Part shown: positions 1-8,656 of the stretch, piece by piece
Layout of the letters: each line of letters begins with the position of its first letter
Position numbering within the stretch: the first letter of the stretch is position 1
Origin: DATMXT01 sp035560415
GTDB lineage: Bacteria; Bacillota; Clostridia; Oscillospirales; Feifaniaceae
Assembly (NCBI GenBank): GCA_035560415.1
Contig: DATMZG010000071.1
Coordinates: forward strand, 1-11,633
Length of the DNA stretch: 11,633 bases
Reading direction: 5' to 3'
Notes under the pieces: generated by a model
The model's input: only the letters and a program-made list of their open reading frames with translations
Told to the model about the DNA's origin: nothing
Databases searched by the model: none
Translations under genes and position numbers: made by a program

Positions 1-2
1 CG

Positions 3-3317
<3,315 letters not shown>

Positions 3318-3337
3318 TCCTTTCCTCCTTTTCATCT

Positions 3338-3377
3338 GCAAGGGGCGCCCCGCGAGCCGCGCGTGGCGTCCCTTTGC
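3338..3377 (+). terminator. Imperfect GC-rich hairpin just after the reductase gene
   Basis: The arms at 3338-3349 and 3365-3377 pair with one bulged base and one G-U pair, with a further CGCG/CGCG pairing inside. It starts 21 bases after the reductase stop codon. There is only a short TTT on the 3' side, so it may be a weak terminator or a 3'-end stabilising stem upstream of the stronger hairpin that follows. Confidence 0.4.
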
Positions 3378-3385
3378 GCAAAAGG

Positions 3386-3416
3386 AAAAGCGCCCGATTC
3401 AATATCGGGCGCTTTT
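3386..3416. terminator. Bidirectional intrinsic terminator between convergent genes
   Basis: A perfect 13-base stem (3386-3398 with 3404-3416) encloses a 5-base loop, TCAAT. The stem has a GC core, with AAAA at its left end and TTTT at its right end, so it gives a stem with a U run in both directions. The minus-strand reading continues into a further CCTTTT. It lies between the reductase gene and the convergent DUF4349 lipoprotein gene and probably serves both. Confidence 0.85.
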
Positions 3417-3454
3417 ACACGCGACAAAGGAGGGGCATCATATTTCGGACGGCA

Positions 3455-3493
3455 GCGCTTTGACTGGGGCCACATTTGCCGCCATCAAAGCGC
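3455..3493. repeat. Inverted repeat GCGCTTTGA/TCAAAGCGC
   Basis: Perfect 9-base arms at 3455-3463 and 3485-3493 are separated by 21 bases, 25 bases past the stop codon of the minus-strand lipoprotein gene. It has no U run on either side, so it is not a standard terminator. It may be a 3' UTR stem or a protein-binding site; the role is unknown. The rest of the 200-base convergent gap shows nothing else I can support. Confidence 0.45.
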
Positions 3494-3517
3494 ATCAAAC
3501 GGCAAGGCGGGCGGGCT

Positions 3518-4534
3518 TCATTCTTCCAAAGAGTCCTTTGGAAGACCTGCGTCCCTGTCTTTCTTAGTCAATATGGTGGGCTTTTTAATGCGCAGCCGCA
3601 GCTTGGGGAAGAATTTGCGCAGGACAAGCCAGAGCACTGCCAGCAGCACGAGGTAGGGCAGCGCGTAAATGACGGAGAAGGACGAGTTTTCAAGCCAGTA
3701 GCCGAAGCTGCGCAGGCTGCCTGAAAAGGCGTTTGCCAGCCGCTGGAAGAAGGAGAGTTTTGCGGCGGGCGAATACCGCACAACCTCTTGGATTGTGATG
3801 TTGACGGTGCTGTAGTCGACCTGATTCTGCCAGCCACGCAGCGTGGTCTCGAGGCTCTCAATCTGGTAGCGCACCTGTGTCAGCTGATTTTCAATGGCGA
3901 GGATGTCCTCCATGCGCTCGGCTTTTTCCATTAAAGCGAGGAGGCGGTCGTACTGCACCTGATAGGACTTGAGGCGGGCGTCGGTGTCGTAATACTGCGC
4001 CGTGATGTTGTCGACGTTGGTCCCCCGGTCGGTCACATTGCCAATCTCGCCGGCGCTGCCCATGAAATCCTCAAATTTGGCGGAGGGGACCCGCAGCCGG
4101 TAGCTGGCATACCGGTCGTCGAGCTTCGGCACGCCGTCTTCGGTATAGTATGTGGAGCCCGAGATCGAAGAGTTTTCAATGAAGCCGCCGACCTTGTCGA
4201 GCAGCTCCTCCACGGTCTGACAGGACTTGTCAAACTCGAGGGATTCAACTTCAAGCTGCCCCGTGTAAATGAGCTTCTCACTGAGGGCCTTCGCCTCCTC
4301 CTCGGGGGTCACGGCGCCATCCGGGTTGTTTGTGATGGACTCGTACTCCGAAACGGGGGCCTTGGGGGATTCGGACTGTGCATCCTTGTCACTCCAGCCG
4401 AACTCGCCTTGCGCAGTGTCGCGGTTTTCCATGGAGGGGGACGAGGGGGCGGTGGATTCACTCCGGGAGCCCTTGGCCGAACAGCCGGACAGCAGCAGGA
4501 CAGCGGCAAGGGTGAAAATCAGCAGTTTTTTCAT
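3518..4534 (-). CDS. DUF4349 domain lipoprotein
   Basis: The product is 338 residues. The start is the ATG at 4534, preceded by AGGAGG five bases upstream and followed directly by a lipoprotein signal: MKK, a hydrophobic run, and lipobox LSGC with the lipidated Cys at residue 18. Residues 20-85 are a low-complexity Ser/Glu/Pro linker. Residues about 87-318 match the DUF4349 pattern: an IYTGQLEVE strand, a YRLRVPSAKF segment, a GxxVDNITAQYYDTDARLKS stretch, a coiled coil at about 188-240 ending in the ENQL-x-QVRYQIES region, and a YSTVNITIQE strand. A transmembrane helix follows at about 286-306 with a basic tail. DUF4349 proteins are envelope proteins of unknown biochemical role. The protein should sit outside the membrane, held by both lipid and helix. 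Upstream in-frame ATGs (to 4705) lack a ribosome site and run into the divergent acetyltransferase gene. Confidence 0.88.
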   Translation of the reverse strand: MKKLLIFTLAAVLLLSGCSAKGSRSESTAPSSPSMENRDTAQGEFGWSDKDAQSESPKAPVSEYESITNNPDGAVTPEEEAKALSEKLIYTGQLEVESLEFDKSCQTVEELLDKVGGFIENSSISGSTYYTEDGVPKLDDRYASYRLRVPSAKFEDFMGSAGEIGNVTDRGTNVDNITAQYYDTDARLKSYQVQYDRLLALMEKAERMEDILAIENQLTQVRYQIESLETTLRGWQNQVDYSTVNITIQEVVRYSPAAKLSFFQRLANAFSGSLRSFGYWLENSSFSVIYALPYLVLLAVLWLVLRKFFPKLRLRIKKPTILTKKDRDAGLPKDSLEE

Positions 4535-4625
4535 GACGGCCTCCTGTATAACATTTCTGTCACTTTTGTCGCGGAGCTGTACAAAATGTTTCATTTCGGT
4601 TATGCTTATGTCAGAGGTGATATCA
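4535..4625. promoter_or_regulatory. Divergent intergenic region between lipoprotein and acetyltransferase genes
   Basis: This 91-base gap must carry start signals for two genes reading away from each other. It holds the AGGAGG of the minus-strand gene at its left end and AGAGGTG (4613-4619) for the plus-strand gene at its right end. A weak plus-strand sigma-A-like pair is present: TGTACA at 4578-4583 and TATGCT at 4601-4606, 17 bases apart. Its predicted start would fall at the ribosome site, so I trust it little. No clear minus-strand promoter was found. Confidence 0.3.
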
Positions 4626-5144
4626 ATGGAACAGCTAAAGCGCGAGGATTTTCCGCGCGTGCTCGAAATTATGGAGGAGGCTTTCCCCGAAAGTGAGCGG
4701 CGCACAGCCCTCCGGCAGGAGGCGCTGCTCGATTTGCCGCACTATAAAATTTACGTCCACCGGGATGAGGCCGGCGGGATCGACTGTTTTCTCGCGGTTT
4801 GGGTGCTTTCAAACTGTGTCTTCGGAGAGCATCTGGCGTCTGTGCCCTCCACCCGCGGCAAAGGGGTGGGCAGCAGCCTGCTGAAGGCGGTGCTGGACGG
4901 CCTGGACGTGCCTTTTTTCCTTGAGGTCGAGCCGCCCTGCGACGAGCTCTCAAAGCGCCGCGTCGCCATGTACGAGCGCATGGGCTTTTTTCTCAACGAG
5001 TTCTACTATGAGCAGCAGCCGCTGCGGGATGGGCATCAGGCCCAGCGGCTCATGGTCATGTCCTACGGGAGTCCTGTGGATGAGGCGGAGTTCATTTGCT
5101 ATAAAAGAGAAATTTACCGCCACGTCTACGGGGTGGAGTTATAA
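4626..5144 (+). CDS. GNAT family N-acetyltransferase
   Basis: The product is 172 residues, a normal length for a single GNAT domain. It would move an acetyl group from acetyl-CoA to an amine on an unknown target, in the cytoplasm. The acetyl-CoA pyrophosphate loop is visible as RGKGVG at residues 77-82, after the strand ending in LASVPS and before the helix SSLLKAVL. The fold's later YERMGF segment is at residues 116-121. The ATG at 4626 is chosen because AGAGGTG lies six bases upstream; in-frame ATGs at 4602 and 4608 lack such a site, and one at 4269 lies deep inside the opposite-strand lipoprotein gene. The gene stands alone on the plus strand, diverging from the lipoprotein gene and facing ypeB. 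The substrate cannot be told from sequence. Confidence 0.85.
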   Translation: MEQLKREDFPRVLEIMEEAFPESERRTALRQEALLDLPHYKIYVHRDEAGGIDCFLAVWVLSNCVFGEHLASVPSTRGKGVGSSLLKAVLDGLDVPFFLEVEPPCDELSKRRVAMYERMGFFLNEFYYEQQPLRDGHQAQRLMVMSYGSPVDEAEFICYKREIYRHVYGVEL

Positions 5145-5151
5145 CAAAAAG

Positions 5152-5181
5152 GACGCGCCCGAAAGTCTTTTCGGGCGCGTC
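5152..5181 (-). terminator. Intrinsic terminator after ypeB
   Basis: A perfect 13-base stem (5152-5164 with 5169-5181) encloses a 4-base loop. Read on the minus strand it is followed by CTTTTTGTTAT, a good U run, 18 bases after the ypeB stop. On the plus strand the hairpin is only 7 bases past the acetyltransferase stop, but the following bases, TGCTTAAAA, make a poorer tail. It may still stop both convergent transcripts. Confidence 0.8.
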
Positions 5182-5199
5182 TGCTTAAAAAAACAGGGG

Positions 5200-6456
5200 T
5201 CAATCAATGCGGTGGCCGCCGTCGTCGTCATAGACGCGGGACATTGAAAGCTCGTCGCCGCTTGAGGAGTCGACATAGTAGAGATAGTTGTAATCACCGC
5301 TCGTCGTCGAAAGCTCGAGGGCGTTGCTCTCGATTCCGCCGTCCGACGAGATGACGGCATAGCGGCTGCTGTTCATCGTGTACCCCTCGGGCGCGTATTT
5401 CGAGCCGGCGCTCTTCAAAATGGAGGCCTTCTGCGGCGTGCGGGTCTCGGTGTGGCACCGGAGATATTTTGTCGCGTCAAAGCCCACGATATCGCCGCCG
5501 TCGAGCGCGACGTCGATGACAATGGCGTCCGGGTAGTAGAGCACCTCGCCCGTCTCGTAACATAGAGTGATGGTGACGGTCCCGGAGGCGGTGGCGTATT
5601 CGGTCTCGATCATATCGGAGTAGCCGGCCGACTTGGCAAAGGCGGCGGCATTGGCTCTGGCCTGCGCCGGGTCGATTGTGGCCTCGCCCACCTCCCGGCC
5701 GTTGACCATCCGGGCGACGATGCCCCCGATTTTGGTCACCTCAATATAGATTTTGTCCATTTCAAAGCCGTAGGTCGGCAGGTTGCCGTTGTCGGTCGTC
5801 GTCTGGGTGAGCTGACCCGGCTCCACGCCGAGAAACTCGGCTGCGGCCTGCTGGGCCGCGGCCGCGTCGACCTCCTCCAGCTCGTAGAGACCGGCATAGG
5901 TGCAGGGGTCGAGCATGTGGTCGGACATGGCCCCGTCGTAGTAGAGCTTGTCATAAGTGGCGGCCTTGGAGGCGACTGCCAGCACCGATTGGGTCGTGCC
6001 GTCGGCCTCGGCCTCGGTGACGCAGTCCAGCAGTCCCTCGGTCACCTTGAGCATATTCTGCAACATCTCTCGTGCCCCTGCGGGAAGTTTGCCGTCTTTA
6101 ATGGTGTCGCCGGCCAGCGATTTGCAATAATCGCCGACCTGGGCAATATACCGTGAGAGGGGGTACAGGTCCTCTCCATACTCGGGAATGGAGTCGATTG
6201 CGGTTTTCGCGCTGGCGGAGGCCGCCACAATGTCGGTGGCCGCGGCCGCGACCATCTTGGGCGAGGACATCGTGACCCCCTGGTGCAGGCCGGTCTCAAT
6301 CTCCTTGAGATTCCTGGTAAAAGTGCCCATGGCGAGCTCGGTCGCCGCCCACTGCCGGTTGCGGTAAAGGGTCAGTTCATCCCGCTGCTTTTTAAATGCC
6401 ACGGCGAAAACGGCGACGAGCATGACGATGGAAAAAAAGATGAAAAATTTTCTCAC
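5200..6456 (-). CDS. ypeB: Germination protein YpeB
   Basis: The product is 418 residues, close to the usual length of about 450. YpeB sits in the spore inner membrane region and is needed for the placement and stability of the cortex-lytic enzyme SleB in Bacillus. Residues 4-21 form one N-terminal membrane helix, with a mostly helical domain after it; the family signature YYDGAMSDH is at 172-180, and the C-terminal half (about 195 onward) has the repeated beta-rich PepSY-like units. The start is a GTG, with GGAGG nine bases upstream; no closer in-frame start fits. In many spore formers ypeB follows sleB in one operon, but neither neighbour here resembles SleB, so any partner is encoded elsewhere. 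It is transcribed alone, between two hairpins. I saw no convincing sigma-G promoter. Its presence marks the host as an endospore former. Confidence 0.9.
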   Translation of the reverse strand: MRKFFIFFSIVMLVAVFAVAFKKQRDELTLYRNRQWAATELAMGTFTRNLKEIETGLHQGVTMSSPKMVAAAATDIVAASASAKTAIDSIPEYGEDLYPLSRYIAQVGDYCKSLAGDTIKDGKLPAGAREMLQNMLKVTEGLLDCVTEAEADGTTQSVLAVASKAATYDKLYYDGAMSDHMLDPCTYAGLYELEEVDAAAAQQAAAEFLGVEPGQLTQTTTDNGNLPTYGFEMDKIYIEVTKIGGIVARMVNGREVGEATIDPAQARANAAAFAKSAGYSDMIETEYATASGTVTITLCYETGEVLYYPDAIVIDVALDGGDIVGFDATKYLRCHTETRTPQKASILKSAGSKYAPEGYTMNSSRYAVISSDGGIESNALELSTTSGDYNYLYYVDSSSGDELSMSRVYDDDGGHRID

Positions 6457-6477
6457 AGCACAAAGCCTCCATATATA

Positions 6478-6508
6478 TGCTTGGACGCAGCATAAATGCG
6501 TGGACGCA
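6478..6508. promoter_or_regulatory. Two tandem 12-base inverted repeats upstream of ypeB
   Basis: The sequence TGCGTGGACGCA at 6497-6508 is an inverted repeat, TGCGT-GG-ACGCA. A near copy, TGCTTGGACGCA, sits at 6478-6489, so the two are 19 bases apart. The matching block extends to 15 bases, 6477-6491 and 6496-6510, with one mismatch. Both lie between the upstream hairpin and the ypeB ribosome site, where an operator would be expected. Function is inferred from symmetry, repetition and place only. Confidence 0.4.
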
Positions 6509-6514
6509 GCGAAA

Positions 6515-6554
6515 GCCGCCCGCTCTCCATCACATAGTGTGGGGAGCGGGCGGC
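6515..6554 (-). terminator. Hairpin terminator at the end of the activase operon
   Basis: The 14-base arms at 6515-6528 and 6541-6554 pair with a single G-U and enclose a 12-base loop. It is 17 bases past the stop of the CmpB-like gene. On the minus strand it is followed by TTTCGCT, a short U run, so termination may be incomplete, with some read-through into ypeB. Confidence 0.65.
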
Positions 6555-6571
6555 GTATTATTCACAGAGGG

Positions 6572-7315
6572 TTATCTTTGTGACGAGTGCCGGCGCTCAT
6601 CGAGCCGGTCGCGCAGATAGCGGGTGGCGTCGCCCCGCAAATCGCTCATGCGGGGAAAGGCGTCGAGCAGGCGGCGATGGGTAAACCGGCGGGTCAGGTC
6701 GAGCACGGCCAGCGCTTCTCTGGCCTGCGCGATGTCCTCGGCCACGTTTGCGGCCAGCCGGTCTCTCAGATTGTCAAGGGCCCCCTCGATTTCGGACAGC
6801 TTGCCGGACATCCGCAGGGTGTTCATCACCGTGACAGACAAGTCGGCGGCGAAGTACAGGGCAAGCGCCGCGGCGAGGATGATTTGGCTGCCCTGCGGGA
6901 GTCCGGACACGAGTCGGCTCACCGGAGGGTGCGCAACCCGCACCAGCGCCACGCTCATGAGGCCGAACAGGACCGAGTTTTTCAGGCAGACACGGCCGTG
7001 CAGGTTGAAAGGGTAACCCGAATAGTCCCACCAGGTCATGTGGAACAGCTTTTCCATGCCCCAGCTTGTGACATATTCAACGGCGGAGGTGAGCAGGGCG
7101 CCCAGCACAAAGAGAAGCGGCAGGCTGTGCGAGACGGGCTCCAACAGCCATATGACCAGCACTGCGCCGCACCCGTAAATGGGGCAAAAAGGCCCTGTCA
7201 GAAAGCCGCGGTTGACGAACTTCTTAGCCGGCACTGCGCAGTACACGCACTCGCAGACCCAGCCCGCGAAACTGTATATGCAAAAGTACAGAAAATAGCG
7301 GATGAGTGTTTCCAA
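6572..7315 (-). CDS. CmpB-like putative ABC-transporter type IV membrane protein (PF06541 family)
   Basis: The product is 247 residues. The N-terminal two thirds is an integral membrane protein with the family's conserved blocks: NRGF (residues 35-38), GPFCPIYG (41-48), an EY pair (80-81), WWDYS (95-99) and FNLHGR (103-108). Hydrophobic helices lie at about 5-22, 49-60, 64-80, 112-128 and 143-162. The last 75 residues are charged and helical, probably cytoplasmic and coiled-coil-like. PF06541 proteins are called ABC-transporter type IV but have no proven transport activity, and no ATPase gene is adjacent. I prefer a TTG start at 7315, five bases after GGAGG; the GTG at 7321 overlaps that same GGAGG and so could not use it. 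It is 51 bases downstream of the dehydratase-like gene, so co-transcription is likely though functional linkage is unproven. Confidence 0.85.
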   Translation of the reverse strand: METLIRYFLYFCIYSFAGWVCECVYCAVPAKKFVNRGFLTGPFCPIYGCGAVLVIWLLEPVSHSLPLLFVLGALLTSAVEYVTSWGMEKLFHMTWWDYSGYPFNLHGRVCLKNSVLFGLMSVALVRVAHPPVSRLVSGLPQGSQIILAAALALYFAADLSVTVMNTLRMSGKLSEIEGALDNLRDRLAANVAEDIAQAREALAVLDLTRRFTHRRLLDAFPRMSDLRGDATRYLRDRLDERRHSSQR

Positions 7316-7366
7316 GGGCACCTCCAGTGACTTCGGGCAAGGGCGTGCAGGCCGCGGGGAGCAAAA

Positions 7367-8656
7367 TCAGCCGACGTCTCCGAGCGGCGCCGCCGGGCCT
7401 CTGCGGCCGGGGGTGAGCCCTTCGGCGCGGCGGGCGGTCGCCAGCATCATTTTGATGCGGTTTTGCTGGTTGACCTCGCTTGCGCCGGGGTCGTAGTCGA
7501 CGGCCACGATGTTGGCGTCGGGGTGCAAGGTCCGCAGCTCCCGCTGCATGCCCTTGCCGACAATGTGGTTTGGCAGGCAGCCAAAGGGCTGCACACAGAC
7601 GATGTTCTTCACGCCCTCGTGTAAGAGCTCGGCCATTTCGGCCGTCAGCAGCCAGCCTTCGCCCATGCGCACGCCGAGGTTGATGTAGTTTTTAGCCATC
7701 TCCACGACCTCGTCAAAGGGCATCGGCACGTCGAAGACGCCCTGCATTTGAATGGCGCGCCGCATGTCCTCCTTGAGGGAGAGCAGGTAGGCGTAGCCGA
7801 CCTTGGCGCCCAGCGCCTGTGCCAGCCCGCCGCCGTAGAGCTCGTGCCCGTGTATGCCGTTGTAGCAGATATAGAGGCCAAAGTCGAGGAGTCCCGGCAC
7901 GACAGGTTCTGCGCCCTCGGCAATGAGCAGCTCTTCGAGATGGTTATTCCCCAGGGGGGAGTATTTCATGTATATCTCGCCGACAATTCCGACCTTGAGC
8001 CGGTGAGCGGCCTGCCGCTTGACTGCGGCAAAGTCGGACAGGATCTCGGGGTAGGCCTCCCGCAGCGCCGCGACGGGATTTATGGCTGTCCGCCAGTCCT
8101 CCGCGAGGCGGGCCTGCCATTTCGCGACGACGGTGTCGGTCTCGCCGGCCGCAAGCTCATAGGGGCGGCACTGGCCGGAGATGTCCATCAGGAAGTCGCC
8201 GGCCGCGACGCAGCAAAGCGATTTGAGCAACACGTGGGGCGAGAGCTTAAAGCCCGGCGACTGTTCCAGTCCCGAAAGGTTGAGTGAAATGACCGGCACT
8301 TGCGGAAAGCCCGCCCGCACGAGCGCCTTGCGCAGCAAAAAGAGATAGTTGGAGGCCCTGCATCCGCCGAAGGTCTGAGAGATGCCGAGCGCCACCCGGT
8401 CCACATCGTACTTGCCGCTTTTGAGGGCGTCAATCATCTGCCCGATGACGAGCAGCGCCGGATAGCAGGTGTCGTTATGTACATGGCGCAGGCCTTCGTC
8501 CACGACTGAGGGACCGTCGTTTTTCAGGATTTCGACGTCGTATCCGGCCTCCTGAAAGACATGCTCCAGCATTTCGAAGTGGATGGGCAGCATCATCGGC
8601 ATGAGAATTTTGTGGGTGCTTTTCATTTCGGGCGTAAAAACAGGATAGTCGCTCAT
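7367..8656 (-). CDS. 2-hydroxyacyl-CoA dehydratase-related protein (COG3581-like partner of the activase)
   Basis: The product is 429 residues. The start is the ATG at 8656, with AAGGAGG five bases upstream; this ATG overlaps the TGA of the upstream activase gene as ATGA, implying coupled translation. Family marks include the opening HKILMPMMLPIHFEML-like segment, NDTCYPA (residues 61-67, Cys64), FGGCRASNY (Cys99) and, near residues 355-375, QPFGCLPNHIVGKG followed by a VDYDPGASEVNQQNR-like stretch. These resemble the Fe-S cluster-holding subunits of 2-hydroxyacyl-CoA dehydratases and the C-terminal module of the large clostridial activase-related proteins, where it is often fused to the ATPase modules. 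The conserved Cys residues may bind an Fe-S cluster (inference). The reaction is unknown. In-frame starts further upstream, to 8908, lie inside the activase gene and are rejected. Confidence 0.85.
   Translation of the reverse strand: MSDYPVFTPEMKSTHKILMPMMLPIHFEMLEHVFQEAGYDVEILKNDGPSVVDEGLRHVHNDTCYPALLVIGQMIDALKSGKYDVDRVALGISQTFGGCRASNYLFLLRKALVRAGFPQVPVISLNLSGLEQSPGFKLSPHVLLKSLCCVAAGDFLMDISGQCRPYELAAGETDTVVAKWQARLAEDWRTAINPVAALREAYPEILSDFAAVKRQAAHRLKVGIVGEIYMKYSPLGNNHLEELLIAEGAEPVVPGLLDFGLYICYNGIHGHELYGGGLAQALGAKVGYAYLLSLKEDMRRAIQMQGVFDVPMPFDEVVEMAKNYINLGVRMGEGWLLTAEMAELLHEGVKNIVCVQPFGCLPNHIVGKGMQRELRTLHPDANIVAVDYDPGASEVNQQNRIKMMLATARRAEGLTPGRRGPAAPLGDVG

Noticed and set aside
3318..3385. 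Frameshifted sortase anchor after the Glu-Pro tail
   Set aside because: Other frames past the stop show no LPXTG, hydrophobic helix or basic end, so the tail appears to end naturally.
3427..3517. Small plus-strand gene after the AAAGGAGGGG at 3425-3434
   Set aside because: No ATG, GTG or TTG stands at a proper distance; the next bases offer only ATC, ATA or ATT, and the region is a 3' UTR on both sides.
4269..4625. N-terminal extension of the acetyltransferase from an ATG at 4269
   Set aside because: It would overlap the lipoprotein gene on the other strand, and the GNAT domain with its own ribosome site starts at 4626.
4535..4705. N-terminal extension of the lipoprotein from an ATG at 4705
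   Set aside because: It would bury the lipoprotein signal peptide inside the chain and cross the acetyltransferase start; the ATG at 4534 has a strong AGGAGG.
6457..6514. Sigma-G promoter for ypeB (GCATT and CATATAT boxes)
   Set aside because: The boxes fit the consensus poorly and are about 15 bases apart, so the match is no better than chance.
6587..7330. 247-codon plus-strand frame opposite the CmpB-like gene
   Set aside because: It mirrors almost exactly the real membrane-protein gene, has no membrane or domain signature of its own, and is explained by base composition.
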